Assembly (NCBI GenBank): GCA_963656065.1
Contig: CAVKGV010000008.1
Span: 62,001 to 126,000, forward strand
Source of the DNA: Hallerella sp963656065
GTDB lineage: Bacteria; Fibrobacterota; Fibrobacteria; Fibrobacterales; Fibrobacteraceae
Reading direction: 5' to 3'
Length of the DNA stretch: 64,000 nt
This document shows, piece after piece, positions 54,751 to 61,883 of the stretch (the stretch's first letter is position 1; every line of letters starts with the position of its first letter). The position numbers were made by a program, and so were the translations under genes. The notes under the pieces were generated by a model. That model searched no databases. It saw nothing but the letters and a program-made list of their open reading frames with translations, and was not told the origin of the DNA.

Positions 54751-55446
54751 TCAATTCCCGAGCATTTTTTGCACGATGCCCCAGAGCTTTTCGCCGTAAT
54801 AGGGGCGCAGCCGGTTCATCAGCTCGAGGAATTTCGGGTCTCGACTATCATACACGTTTGGATCGAATGAGTCCGCTTCATGATCTTCAAAATGGTAAAA
54901 TTCTGTTCTGTCAAAATTTTGGTCGGCAGATGCGGAATCCGCCCAAAGCCATAATCGAATCATTTTCCCTTTTTTGATAAGGACCGCTCCGGTGTTCGTG
55001 CTGTTTGACATCAAAAAAAGGGGCAGGTTCACGAAGGTCGCTTGCATAGTGTCGGACGTCGCTTCGGGGAAAATGAGACGGAGTGGGATTTTCTTCGATT
55101 CAGTCCTTTCCGTAATTTGATGAGGTTTATTCTTTTCAAAACAGATTCTTGCTTCCACGAGGTATACCACGGAGTCCCGGACTTGTGCCTTGAACGAAAG
55201 CCCGGGCGGGCGATCTCCGTATTTCTTTGTGAGATAGACGCTAAACGGATAGAACTCTATAGTTGTGTACGAAATTTCATCAATTTTGATCTCCTCGTCA
55301 CAGGTGGAGGGATAATAATCGAAATCATAGTCAATAAATAATCCTGTCGGGGTTTTTATCCAGGCGATCACATCCGGTCCCTTCATCGTTGTGTCGCTTG
55401 CGAAAACATCTATCAACAGGAACAACAAGGCAAGTATCTTTTTCAT
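54751..55446 (-). CDS. Exported protein of unknown function, duplicated cassette copy 1
   Basis: This 231-residue protein has a signal peptide (MKKILALLFLLIDVFAS) and a mature part rich in beta-type and acidic sequence, without a family I recognise. A cysteine pair (STCDEEIK and ARICFEK) could form a disulfide in the periplasm. It overlaps the upstream 126-residue gene by 4 nt (ATGA), so the pair is translated together. It is almost identical to the protein encoded at 55918-56616; only the last ten or so residues differ (LWGIVQKMLGN here, LWEIAQEMLGNR there). A role as a periplasmic partner or immunity-type protein for the small gene is conceivable but unsupported. Confidence 0.7.
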   Translation of the reverse strand: MKKILALLFLLIDVFASDTTMKGPDVIAWIKTPTGLFIDYDFDYYPSTCDEEIKIDEISYTTIEFYPFSVYLTKKYGDRPPGLSFKAQVRDSVVYLVEARICFEKNKPHQITERTESKKIPLRLIFPEATSDTMQATFVNLPLFLMSNSTNTGAVLIKKGKMIRLWLWADSASADQNFDRTEFYHFEDHEADSFDPNVYDSRDPKFLELMNRLRPYYGEKLWGIVQKMLGN

Positions 55447-55870
55447 TCGTTGAACTCCTCATTGTATTCCATATTAGATCTTACCTTGTAGCGGTCCGGG
55501 TGATTCTTGTAGGGATTGGAAAAAAGGTAATCGGCTTTTCTGAATAGTTTGGTCGAATATCTTGCATTTACCTCGTAGATTCCTTCAAATGAATTCCTTA
55601 TTTTTCCCGCCTTCATTCCCAGAATGCGCTCGAGGACGAACTGCATTTCGTGCGCATCAACTTCCACGTCCACGCCCGGGACGCCCCTCGTGAAGTCGAT
55701 GAACATCCCGTCCGCGCGCCGACCGATAAACTTCAGCTCGTCCTCCGTGAGAAAATCCGTAGAGCCCGAACCGATTCTCCGCTTCGTGTCGTCAAACAGC
55801 AGTTTCTCCCAAAATTCCGGCATCGTTTCCTCCTTTCTTATGGACAATATAATTTAAAATTTACCGGGAA
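54781..55870. repeat. Tandem duplication, unit 1
   Basis: This unit of about 1.09 kb recurs with a constant offset of 1170 bp at 55951-57040. It contains the two-gene cassette with its ribosome binding sites. The central 900 bp read as identical by eye; differences are concentrated at the ends. Confidence 0.9.
55443..55823 (-). CDS. Unknown 126-residue protein, duplicated cassette copy 1
   Basis: This small soluble protein (no signal peptide) starts at the ATG at 55823, which has a strong AGGAGG 5 nt upstream; this decides against an opening at 55847. Features are LTEDELKFIGRRADGMFIDFTRGVPG, DVEVDAHEMQFVLERILGM and a basic, Tyr-rich C-terminus. I recognise no family. Two substitutions distinguish it from copy 2 (RRIGSGSTD against QRIGSGATD). 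Coupling to the exported protein suggests a functional pair. Confidence 0.68.
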   Translation of the reverse strand: MPEFWEKLLFDDTKRRIGSGSTDFLTEDELKFIGRRADGMFIDFTRGVPGVDVEVDAHEMQFVLERILGMKAGKIRNSFEGIYEVNARYSTKLFRKADYLFSNPYKNHPDRYKVRSNMEYNEEFNE

Positions 55871-55917
55871 AGCGGAAAGAAAGGTTTTCGTTTTGCCAGA
55901 AGCGTCAAGAGCGTGCT

Positions 55918-56616
55918 TTAGCGGTTTCCCAGCATTTCTTGCGCGATTTCCCAGAGCTTTTCGCCGTAATAGGGGCGCAGCCGGTTCATCAGCTCGAGGA
56001 ATTTCGGGTCTCGACTATCATACACGTTTGGATCGAATGAGTCCGCTTCATGATCTTCAAAATGGTAAAATTCTGTTCTGTCAAAATTTTGGTCGGCAGA
56101 TGCGGAATCCGCCCAAAGCCATAATCGAATCATTTTCCCTTTTTTGATAAGGACCGCTCCGGTGTTCGTGCTGTTTGACATCAAAAAAAGGGGCAGGTTC
56201 ACGAAGGTCGCTTGCATAGTGTCGGACGTCGCTTCGGGGAAAATGAGACGGAGTGGGATTTTCTTCGATTCAGTCCTTTCCGTAATTTGATGAGGTTTAT
56301 TCTTTTCAAAACAGATTCTTGCTTCCACGAGGTATACCACGGAGTCCCGGACTTGTGCCTTGAACGAAAGCCCGGGCGGGCGATCTCCGTATTTCTTTGT
56401 GAGATAGACGCTAAACGGATAGAACTCTATAGTTGTGTACGAAATTTCATCAATTTTGATCTCCTCGTCACAGGTGGAGGGATAATAATCGAAATCATAG
56501 TCAATAAATAATCCTGTCGGGGTTTTTATCCAGGCGATCACATCCGGTCCCTTCATCGTTGTGTCGCTTGCGAAAACATCTATCAACAGGAACAACAAGG
56601 CAAGTATCTTTTTCAT
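55918..56616 (-). CDS. Exported protein of unknown function, duplicated cassette copy 2
   Basis: This 232-residue protein is nearly identical to the one at 54751-55446, including the signal peptide and the ATGA overlap with its upstream partner. Only the C-terminus differs noticeably. Both copies are intact, which suggests either a recent duplication or continuing gene conversion under selection. Function is unknown. Confidence 0.7.
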   Translation of the reverse strand: MKKILALLFLLIDVFASDTTMKGPDVIAWIKTPTGLFIDYDFDYYPSTCDEEIKIDEISYTTIEFYPFSVYLTKKYGDRPPGLSFKAQVRDSVVYLVEARICFEKNKPHQITERTESKKIPLRLIFPEATSDTMQATFVNLPLFLMSNSTNTGAVLIKKGKMIRLWLWADSASADQNFDRTEFYHFEDHEADSFDPNVYDSRDPKFLELMNRLRPYYGEKLWEIAQEMLGNR

Positions 56617-57040
56617 TCGTTGAACTCCTCATTGTATTCCATATTAGATCTTACCTTGTAGCGGTCCGGGTGATTCTTGTAGGGATTGGAAAAAAGGTAA
56701 TCGGCTTTTCTGAATAGTTTGGTCGAATATCTTGCATTTACCTCGTAGATTCCTTCAAATGAATTCCTTATTTTTCCCGCCTTCATTCCCAGAATGCGCT
56801 CGAGGACGAACTGCATTTCGTGCGCATCAACTTCCACGTCCACGCCCGGGACGCCCCTCGTGAAGTCGATGAACATCCCGTCCGCGCGCCGACCGATAAA
56901 CTTCAGCTCGTCCTCCGTGAGAAAATCCGTAGCGCCCGAACCGATTCTCTGCTTCGTGTCGTCAAACAGCAGTTTCTCCCAAAATTCTGGCATCGTTTCC
57001 TCCTTTCTTACGGAAAATATAATTTAAAATTTCCCGGGAA
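55951..57040. repeat. Tandem duplication, unit 2
   Basis: This is the second unit of the direct repeat (see 54781-55870). About 80 bp of unmatched or weakly matched DNA separates the two units. Confidence 0.9.
56613..56993 (-). CDS. Unknown 126-residue protein, duplicated cassette copy 2
   Basis: This is the same protein as at 55443-55823 with two substitutions, preceded by the same AGGAGG-N5-ATG. A shared AT-rich upstream box (AATATAATTTAAAATTT region, 57015-57035) may hold the promoter of this copy. Confidence 0.68.
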   Translation of the reverse strand: MPEFWEKLLFDDTKQRIGSGATDFLTEDELKFIGRRADGMFIDFTRGVPGVDVEVDAHEMQFVLERILGMKAGKIRNSFEGIYEVNARYSTKLFRKADYLFSNPYKNHPDRYKVRSNMEYNEEFNE

Positions 57041-57141
57041 AATGCGGTGAACTCTAGGGAGTAAAAGAAATGCCTGGAAATTGTTCGAACGGGAAAGCAA
57101 AGAAATTTTAGATTTTAGTCTTGTTTTTTTTTTCGCATTTT

Positions 57142-57147
57142 TATATT
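57142..57147 (+). promoter_or_regulatory. -10 element upstream of the GmrSD-like gene
   Basis: TATATT in TTTTTATATTGCG fits the -10 box that recurs in this window. The leader is about 55 nt and includes AAAGAGGA before the ATG at 57207. No clear -35 is seen. The rest of the 57041-57206 gap shows nothing else. Confidence 0.35.
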
Positions 57148-57206
57148 GCGCTGTAAACGGAAACGATGAGGCGGCGTGATGTTGCCTGCTGAATAAAGAG
57201 GAATCG

Positions 57207-59191
57207 ATGCGATCGCAAGAACAGAAATTATTGGAACTTTTGTCCAATTACAGCGTGACATTCTTTATCCCGCCTTACCAGCGGAATTACACGTGGGACG
57301 AATCCCAGTGCGCCGCGTTTTGGGATGATGTCCTCTCCACTTACAAGAAGAACAAGGCCGGGGACAAGGCGGAACATTTTTTTGGAACGCTGACCTATTT
57401 TCAGTCGGATTCGGTTTTCGGGCAACCGACGCAATTGGTGCTGATTGACGGACAGCAGCGCGTGACGACGACGATGCTTTTTCTTCTTGCGATGCGCGAC
57501 TTGCTAGATGACGCTCGCGCGAAAGAATTGATTAACAGTTCTTACTTGAAAAACGACAAGGTTTCGGGCGAAAACGATGAGTATAAAATCAAGCTGAAAC
57601 AGGTCGAGTGTGACTGGCCTGCCTACAAAAAACTCGTGCTGGGCAAAAAAGCTTGAACCAAGGGAAATGGCAGCGGCGGTTTATCGGAATTATCGATTTT
57701 TCAAGGGAAAGCTGAATGCCCATAAGATGGCGGATCCTGATTTGACAAGGCTTATCGATTGGGGAATCGCCAAACTCAGCGTGGTCACGGTAGAATTGGA
57801 ACCAAAAAATCCGTGGGAAAATCCGCAGGAAATTTTTGAGTCGATGAATTCGCTCGGAAAGCCGCTAACGCTTTCGGACTTGGTGCGGAATTATCTCTTG
57901 ATGGGGAAAAACGCGGGCGAACAGGAACAGCTGTATAAAAATTTCTGGTTGGAAATTGAACATGCGATTCCTGAAAATATCCATCATTTCATCCGCGACT
58001 TTATCCAGCTGCGGACGGGAAGGGCGCAGAAAAAAGCGACGCCGAACAACGCAAAGGAGCTGTATCGTGTCTTCAAGGAATATGTCAAGGGAAGGAACAT
58101 AAGCCCAGAGGAAATCTTGTCGGATTTTGCACGGCTCGCTCCGCTCTATGCGACGATCATTTATGGAAAAATGCCCGGACATGCGGATATTGGCGCGAAA
58201 TTGGGAGACCTTCTCTGCATGCAGGCTTCTGTGGCGAATTCGTTTCTGCTCGGACTTCTCGAACAACATGGGAATGGCTCGTTTAACGATTTTGAACTGT
58301 CGGAAATTTTGGATGCGTTCCGAATCTATATCATCCGGCAGCGGATTATGGGACTTTCCGCTGCGGCGAACAAGGCGTTCCCGGAACTTGTCAGGCATTT
58401 TGACCGCTTGAAAGACAGCCCGGACAAGCGGCAAAAAATGTTTGAAATTTTAAGCGAACAACAGTATAATTTGAGGGTCCCTTCCAATGTCGAAATAGCG
58501 GCCCATCTAATGACCGCGAACTTCTATAATTTTGCCTACAGAAAATTCATTTTGGCGCTTGTCGAGGAACGCATGACAAAAAGCCGTCCCGATTTGGACG
58601 ATCCCAATTTACAAGTGGAACATATCATGCCGCAAACGCTCAATGGCGCATGGAAAACGGAACTGGGCGAAGACGCAGAAAGAATCCACCAGGAATTGTG
58701 CAATACGATCGGCAACCTGACGCTTATCCGCCACAATCAAGTGTTAGGGAATAAATCTTTTCAGGAGAAAAAAGAGATTTATGAAAATCATGCCGGTCTC
58801 CAGATCGCAAAAACGGATATTACGAATTGTGCCGTATGGGATGCGGAAACCATCAAGCATCGAACGAAACGGATTACCGCCTATCTTGTGCGCGAAGTGC
58901 TCCCGTTCCGAATTTGAAAATGGACCGTTTTTTTCGAAACCGAAAGGGTTGTCTTTTGAATATCTGGGGCTTGTCGGCGATTGTATCCGCTTTATAGAAA
59001 ATCCGTCCTATGTCGCACGGGTCGTTTCCGATAACGAAGTGGAATTCGAAGACAGAAAATGGAAACTTTCCACGTTGACTGCGGAACTCAAGAGACGTCT
59101 TGGCAGGGCGACTCCATCGGAAGCGTATCGCGGATCGCAATACTTTGAATATGACGGGACAAGGCTTGACGCTTTGATGGAACAGAGGTGA
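57207..59191 (+). pseudogene. GmrSD-like DUF262/DUF1524 (HNH) restriction protein, frameshifted
   Basis: The N-terminal DUF262 part (57207-57656) has PPYQRNYTWDESQC and LIDGQQRVTTT. The rest (57610-58917, next frame) has IFESMNSLGKPLTLSDLVRNYLL and the DUF1524 HNH motif VEHIMPQTLNGAW plus LGNKSF. In the GmrSD family such proteins restrict modified phage DNA. Frame is lost at an A6 run (57644-57649): with five A residues the two parts join smoothly as LGKKLEPREM. A third open frame (58781-59191) continues with LSFEYLGLVGDCIRFI...VVSDNEVEFEDRKWKLSTLT, which looks like a C-terminal accessory domain, so a second shift near 58900-58917 is possible. It may be a true pseudogene, a phase-variable gene or an assembly error. 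The start has AAAGAGGA upstream. Confidence 0.78.
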
Positions 59192-59228
59192 AGATAAAAG
59201 CACTTTAAATTTGGAAGTTAAAGTGCTT
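59190..59228 (-). terminator. Terminator of the right-end accessory operon
   Basis: A perfect 11-bp inverted repeat (AAGCACTTTAA at 59198-59208, TTAAAGTGCTT at 59218-59228) is followed on the minus strand by TTTTATCTT, 12 nt past the stop codon of the 173-residue gene. Confidence 0.78.
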
Positions 59229-59239
59229 CGGGGAGGGGA

Positions 59240-59761
59240 TTAAATAGCTTGATTGAAAATAAAGGAATCTTCGGTTATGTTTGGATGTTTGTCGTTAAAT
59301 TCTTTTATCATATCGTATAAACAATAGAAAAGTCCTTTTTTGTCCGATGTTGCGGAAATCTTAATCTTTTCATTTAAAAATTCCAGCCCGCCTAACATAA
59401 CTTCTACGAAATGCTCTTCATCTTTTTCTTTTGTTTGAACATCGTCCCGAAATGCTTTGTCCATTCTCGTTTGCGCAGAAGGGCAATAATCTTTATCGGC
59501 TAGCATTACCATTCTGTAAAAAAACTGGATGTCGTCATTATAGCGGATCATTTGTTCTGGATCAATCTTTGCCGGTTTAATTTCGGTATTCAAATCGACG
59601 CTCGCGATTCGCTTGTATTCGAGTCCAAGAATTATCGCTAGATAAAAGATGTCTAGGTTTCGACATGATAAAGCATCTGCTGAATTTCGAATCATCTCGG
59701 CATGTTTGCCTTTTATTTGAAACAGCTGCATGAAAATGCTGGAATTCTTTTTTCTTTTCAT
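59240..59761 (-). CDS. Unknown 173-residue protein, last gene of the accessory operon
   Basis: This is a soluble, mostly helical, charged protein with segments QIKGKHAEMIRNSADAL, NLDIFYLAIILGLEYKR and HFVEVMLGGLEFLNEKI. It carries no catalytic motif or membrane segment that I can see. It starts 15 nt after the ATPase gene (61720-59777) with a GGAG in the gap, and ends at a terminator, so it is the fourth gene of the operon. By position it may be an adaptor of the SMC-like ATPase, comparable to the middle components of ABC three-component systems, but no sequence link was established. The AT-rich composition is like that of its operon. Confidence 0.65.
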   Translation of the reverse strand: MKRKKNSSIFMQLFQIKGKHAEMIRNSADALSCRNLDIFYLAIILGLEYKRIASVDLNTEIKPAKIDPEQMIRYNDDIQFFYRMVMLADKDYCPSAQTRMDKAFRDDVQTKEKDEEHFVEVMLGGLEFLNEKIKISATSDKKGLFYCLYDMIKEFNDKHPNITEDSFIFNQAI

Positions 59762-59776
59762 AAAATGCTCCTTGGG

Positions 59777-61720
59777 TTATTCGGGTTTAATTTCTGTATA
59801 GTCATCTTGTTCGTTTTTCTTTTGCAAGATATAGCTTTTTCCGATTTTATTGCGGAGTTCTTTCTTGGCAATATCTCCATCTGTATTTTTGATGAATATG
59901 ATTATTTGGGAAGAGACTTTTGGCAATACGGAACAAACGGAAGAAATTCTTTCTTTATCGAGAGCAGAGAATGGAGCGTCAAAAATGAGAGGATAAGATT
60001 CTAGCTGTGAATCGTTATCTTTGCTGCTTTTAATAACGTCAAGAAGTCCTGCCAGAAAAGCGAATATTACACACATTCCCTGTCCTGTGGATTTTTCTAA
60101 ATCCGTGCTAGTTGTAATTCCGTATTTTTCGTCAATTTCAATAGAAAATGCATTTCCATAGATTTCTTGAAAAGCCTTTTTGACTGCCTTTGTTAATTGT
60201 TCTCTTTTTTCGTTTTCTGCTTCTTGAAGTTTTTGCTTGAAATCATCCAGTAGTGCTTGGGTCGTATCTTTACATTTTTTGATGAATTCTCCCTCCTTAC
60301 TTTTTTTTAAAGCCTCATCGTATTCGTCTTGGTATTTTTTTTCGGTTGTTTCTTGTCTTAACTTGTTTTCAGTCAAGGCATCTATTTTATCTTGAATTTC
60401 AAAATCTTTTTCTTGATAATAATCAAGCTCTTCTTGTATGTTAGATGTATCCGATGAATTCCGTAATTCTTCTTGAAGCTGATCTATATTTTCTTCCAGA
60501 TCGGTAGAACTTTCTGCCAAGTCATTTAAATCTTTACATGCGAAATGAAAAGTTTTGAATAGATCTTTTCCTAAACGAAAATTTCCAAGAATTTTTTGTC
60601 CTTCTTGCTTTACTAATGTACTAATGGATTCCGGAGGTACGATTTTCCGGTAACGTTCAAGGTTTTCGTGTTTTGGACTTCCGTCCTTAATTTCCTCTCC
60701 GCAAATGCATCGATGATGTTCTTCAATCCAGTCAATTAAATCGGCGTGTAATTTTTCCGGTACATCGTGTTGTGAAATGGTGAGAATTTCATCCAGAGTT
60801 TTTTTTATTTGCACGAATATGCTTTGGGAAAAATAATAGGGCGCTTTTCCCATGGAATTGTCTGAACCGGCAAAATCTTCAATAGCCTGCTTTATTGTCC
60901 TATTTTGCTTTTCCTTGTTTTCGTTTAGTTTTTTATCCAGCTTTTCGATTTCTTCCTGGATTTTTTTAGATGAAGAAATTCCTTTTAATTTAGCTTTTAG
61001 ATCAGTGATTTTTTCAGAGTAATCATTTCTGCTATTTTTTTTACTGTCTATCTCCAAATTGATTTCGCTGAGCTTTTCATGGATTGTTCGGAGTTTTTCC
61101 TGGATAGAGTTTGCTGTGTAATTGTCAGGAATCTCTGTGCTTTCGAAATTCTTTTTAATGGTTTTTAAATGATTGATTGCATTTTTGTAATATTCTAGCC
61201 CTAGTAAATTATTTACGGCTTTGGAAAAACTCGTGGCTTTTCCGGCTTTAATTTCATCAGACATGGATTCTATTTTTTCACCGCTCAAGAAAAAATAAAT
61301 AGATAACTCTTGTGGTAAAATTCTCTTTATATGGTCTGTTGCTTTTTCGTTTGATTCTGTTTTTGTTTCTCCTTTTTCGGTGTAATTTAGAGACACTCGG
61401 GATGTGGTTTGTCTTGTGTATTGATAAGTATGGGTTCGAGTCATCGTAAAGGTTTCGCCATCGTGACTCATTTCAATGGAAACTTCCATTTTTGTGTAAG
61501 GTGTTTCTTGGCGAGTTTTGGAAAGCAAGTCTTCTTTCTTTTTAAATCCAGGGATCTCTCCATAGAAGCACCAAAGAAATGCTTGACAGAGGGTTGTCTT
61601 GCCACTGCCGTTATCGCCCATAACAAGCGTTACGTTTTGAGTACTGTTTTTTGAAAATACGATTTCTTGCTTGCCGACAAATTGACGGAAATTTTCAATG
61701 GTGATTCGTTCTATCTGCAT
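59777..61720 (-). CDS. SMC/RecF/DndD-like ATPase with coiled coil
   Basis: This 647-residue ABC-type ATPase of the RecF/SbcC/DndD superfamily begins with ITIENFRQFVG and has Walker A GDNGSGKTT (residues 35-43). Long coiled coils lie at about 180-285 and 400-530, with a hinge region around HRCICGEEI (Cys338, Cys340) between them, a possible Zn hook with CxC. The C-terminal half has a degenerate signature KSTGQGMCVIFAFLAGLLD and Walker B YPLIFDAPFSALD. Such ATPases power DNA-sensing or DNA-processing complexes in phage defence and phosphorothioation-related systems. Which of these applies is unknown. AGGAG lies 7 nt upstream of the ATG, and the gene starts 10 nt after the 50-residue gene. Third gene of the operon. 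Confidence 0.85.
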   Translation of the reverse strand: MQIERITIENFRQFVGKQEIVFSKNSTQNVTLVMGDNGSGKTTLCQAFLWCFYGEIPGFKKKEDLLSKTRQETPYTKMEVSIEMSHDGETFTMTRTHTYQYTRQTTSRVSLNYTEKGETKTESNEKATDHIKRILPQELSIYFFLSGEKIESMSDEIKAGKATSFSKAVNNLLGLEYYKNAINHLKTIKKNFESTEIPDNYTANSIQEKLRTIHEKLSEINLEIDSKKNSRNDYSEKITDLKAKLKGISSSKKIQEEIEKLDKKLNENKEKQNRTIKQAIEDFAGSDNSMGKAPYYFSQSIFVQIKKTLDEILTISQHDVPEKLHADLIDWIEEHHRCICGEEIKDGSPKHENLERYRKIVPPESISTLVKQEGQKILGNFRLGKDLFKTFHFACKDLNDLAESSTDLEENIDQLQEELRNSSDTSNIQEELDYYQEKDFEIQDKIDALTENKLRQETTEKKYQDEYDEALKKSKEGEFIKKCKDTTQALLDDFKQKLQEAENEKREQLTKAVKKAFQEIYGNAFSIEIDEKYGITTSTDLEKSTGQGMCVIFAFLAGLLDVIKSSKDNDSQLESYPLIFDAPFSALDKERISSVCSVLPKVSSQIIIFIKNTDGDIAKKELRNKIGKSYILQKKNEQDDYTEIKPE

Positions 61721-61730
61721 AGAAGTTCTC

Positions 61731-61883
61731 CTATTTCAAAAAATTTTCAATGAGAGATTGAACAGATTGTTGCATCTGATCAACGGTCTTCTTTTTTTCC
61801 TTAAAATTTTCAAGTTCTTCCGTTTTTATTTGATTGAATAGGTTTTGATACTGTTCGGGTGAAAGAATTGAATTGTCAATCAT
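61731..61883 (-). CDS. 50-residue protein between helicase and ATPase genes
   Basis: This small gene would be missed by a 60-codon cutoff. It reads MIDNSILSPEQYQNLFNQIK and then a Lys/Glu-rich helix ending in IENFLK. Evidence that it is real: GGAG lies 9 nt before the ATG; the ATG overlaps the helicase stop by 8 nt (ATGATTGA); the stop precedes the ATPase ATG by 10 nt; and the codons fit the operon's AT-rich usage. It is probably a helical peptide that binds the ATPase or helicase. No family is recognised. Confidence 0.7.
   Translation of the reverse strand: MIDNSILSPEQYQNLFNQIKTEELENFKEKKKTVDQMQQSVQSLIENFLK

Noticed and set aside
54751..57040. Insertion sequence or transposon as the cause of the duplication
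   Set aside because: No transposase, terminal inverted repeats or target-site duplication was seen; the unit contains only the two unknown genes.
57640..57656. Programmed -1 ribosomal frameshift at AAAAAAG in the GmrSD-like gene
   Set aside because: The A-AAA-AAG heptamer is not in the required phase of the upstream frame, and the downstream frame needs a +1, not a -1, shift.
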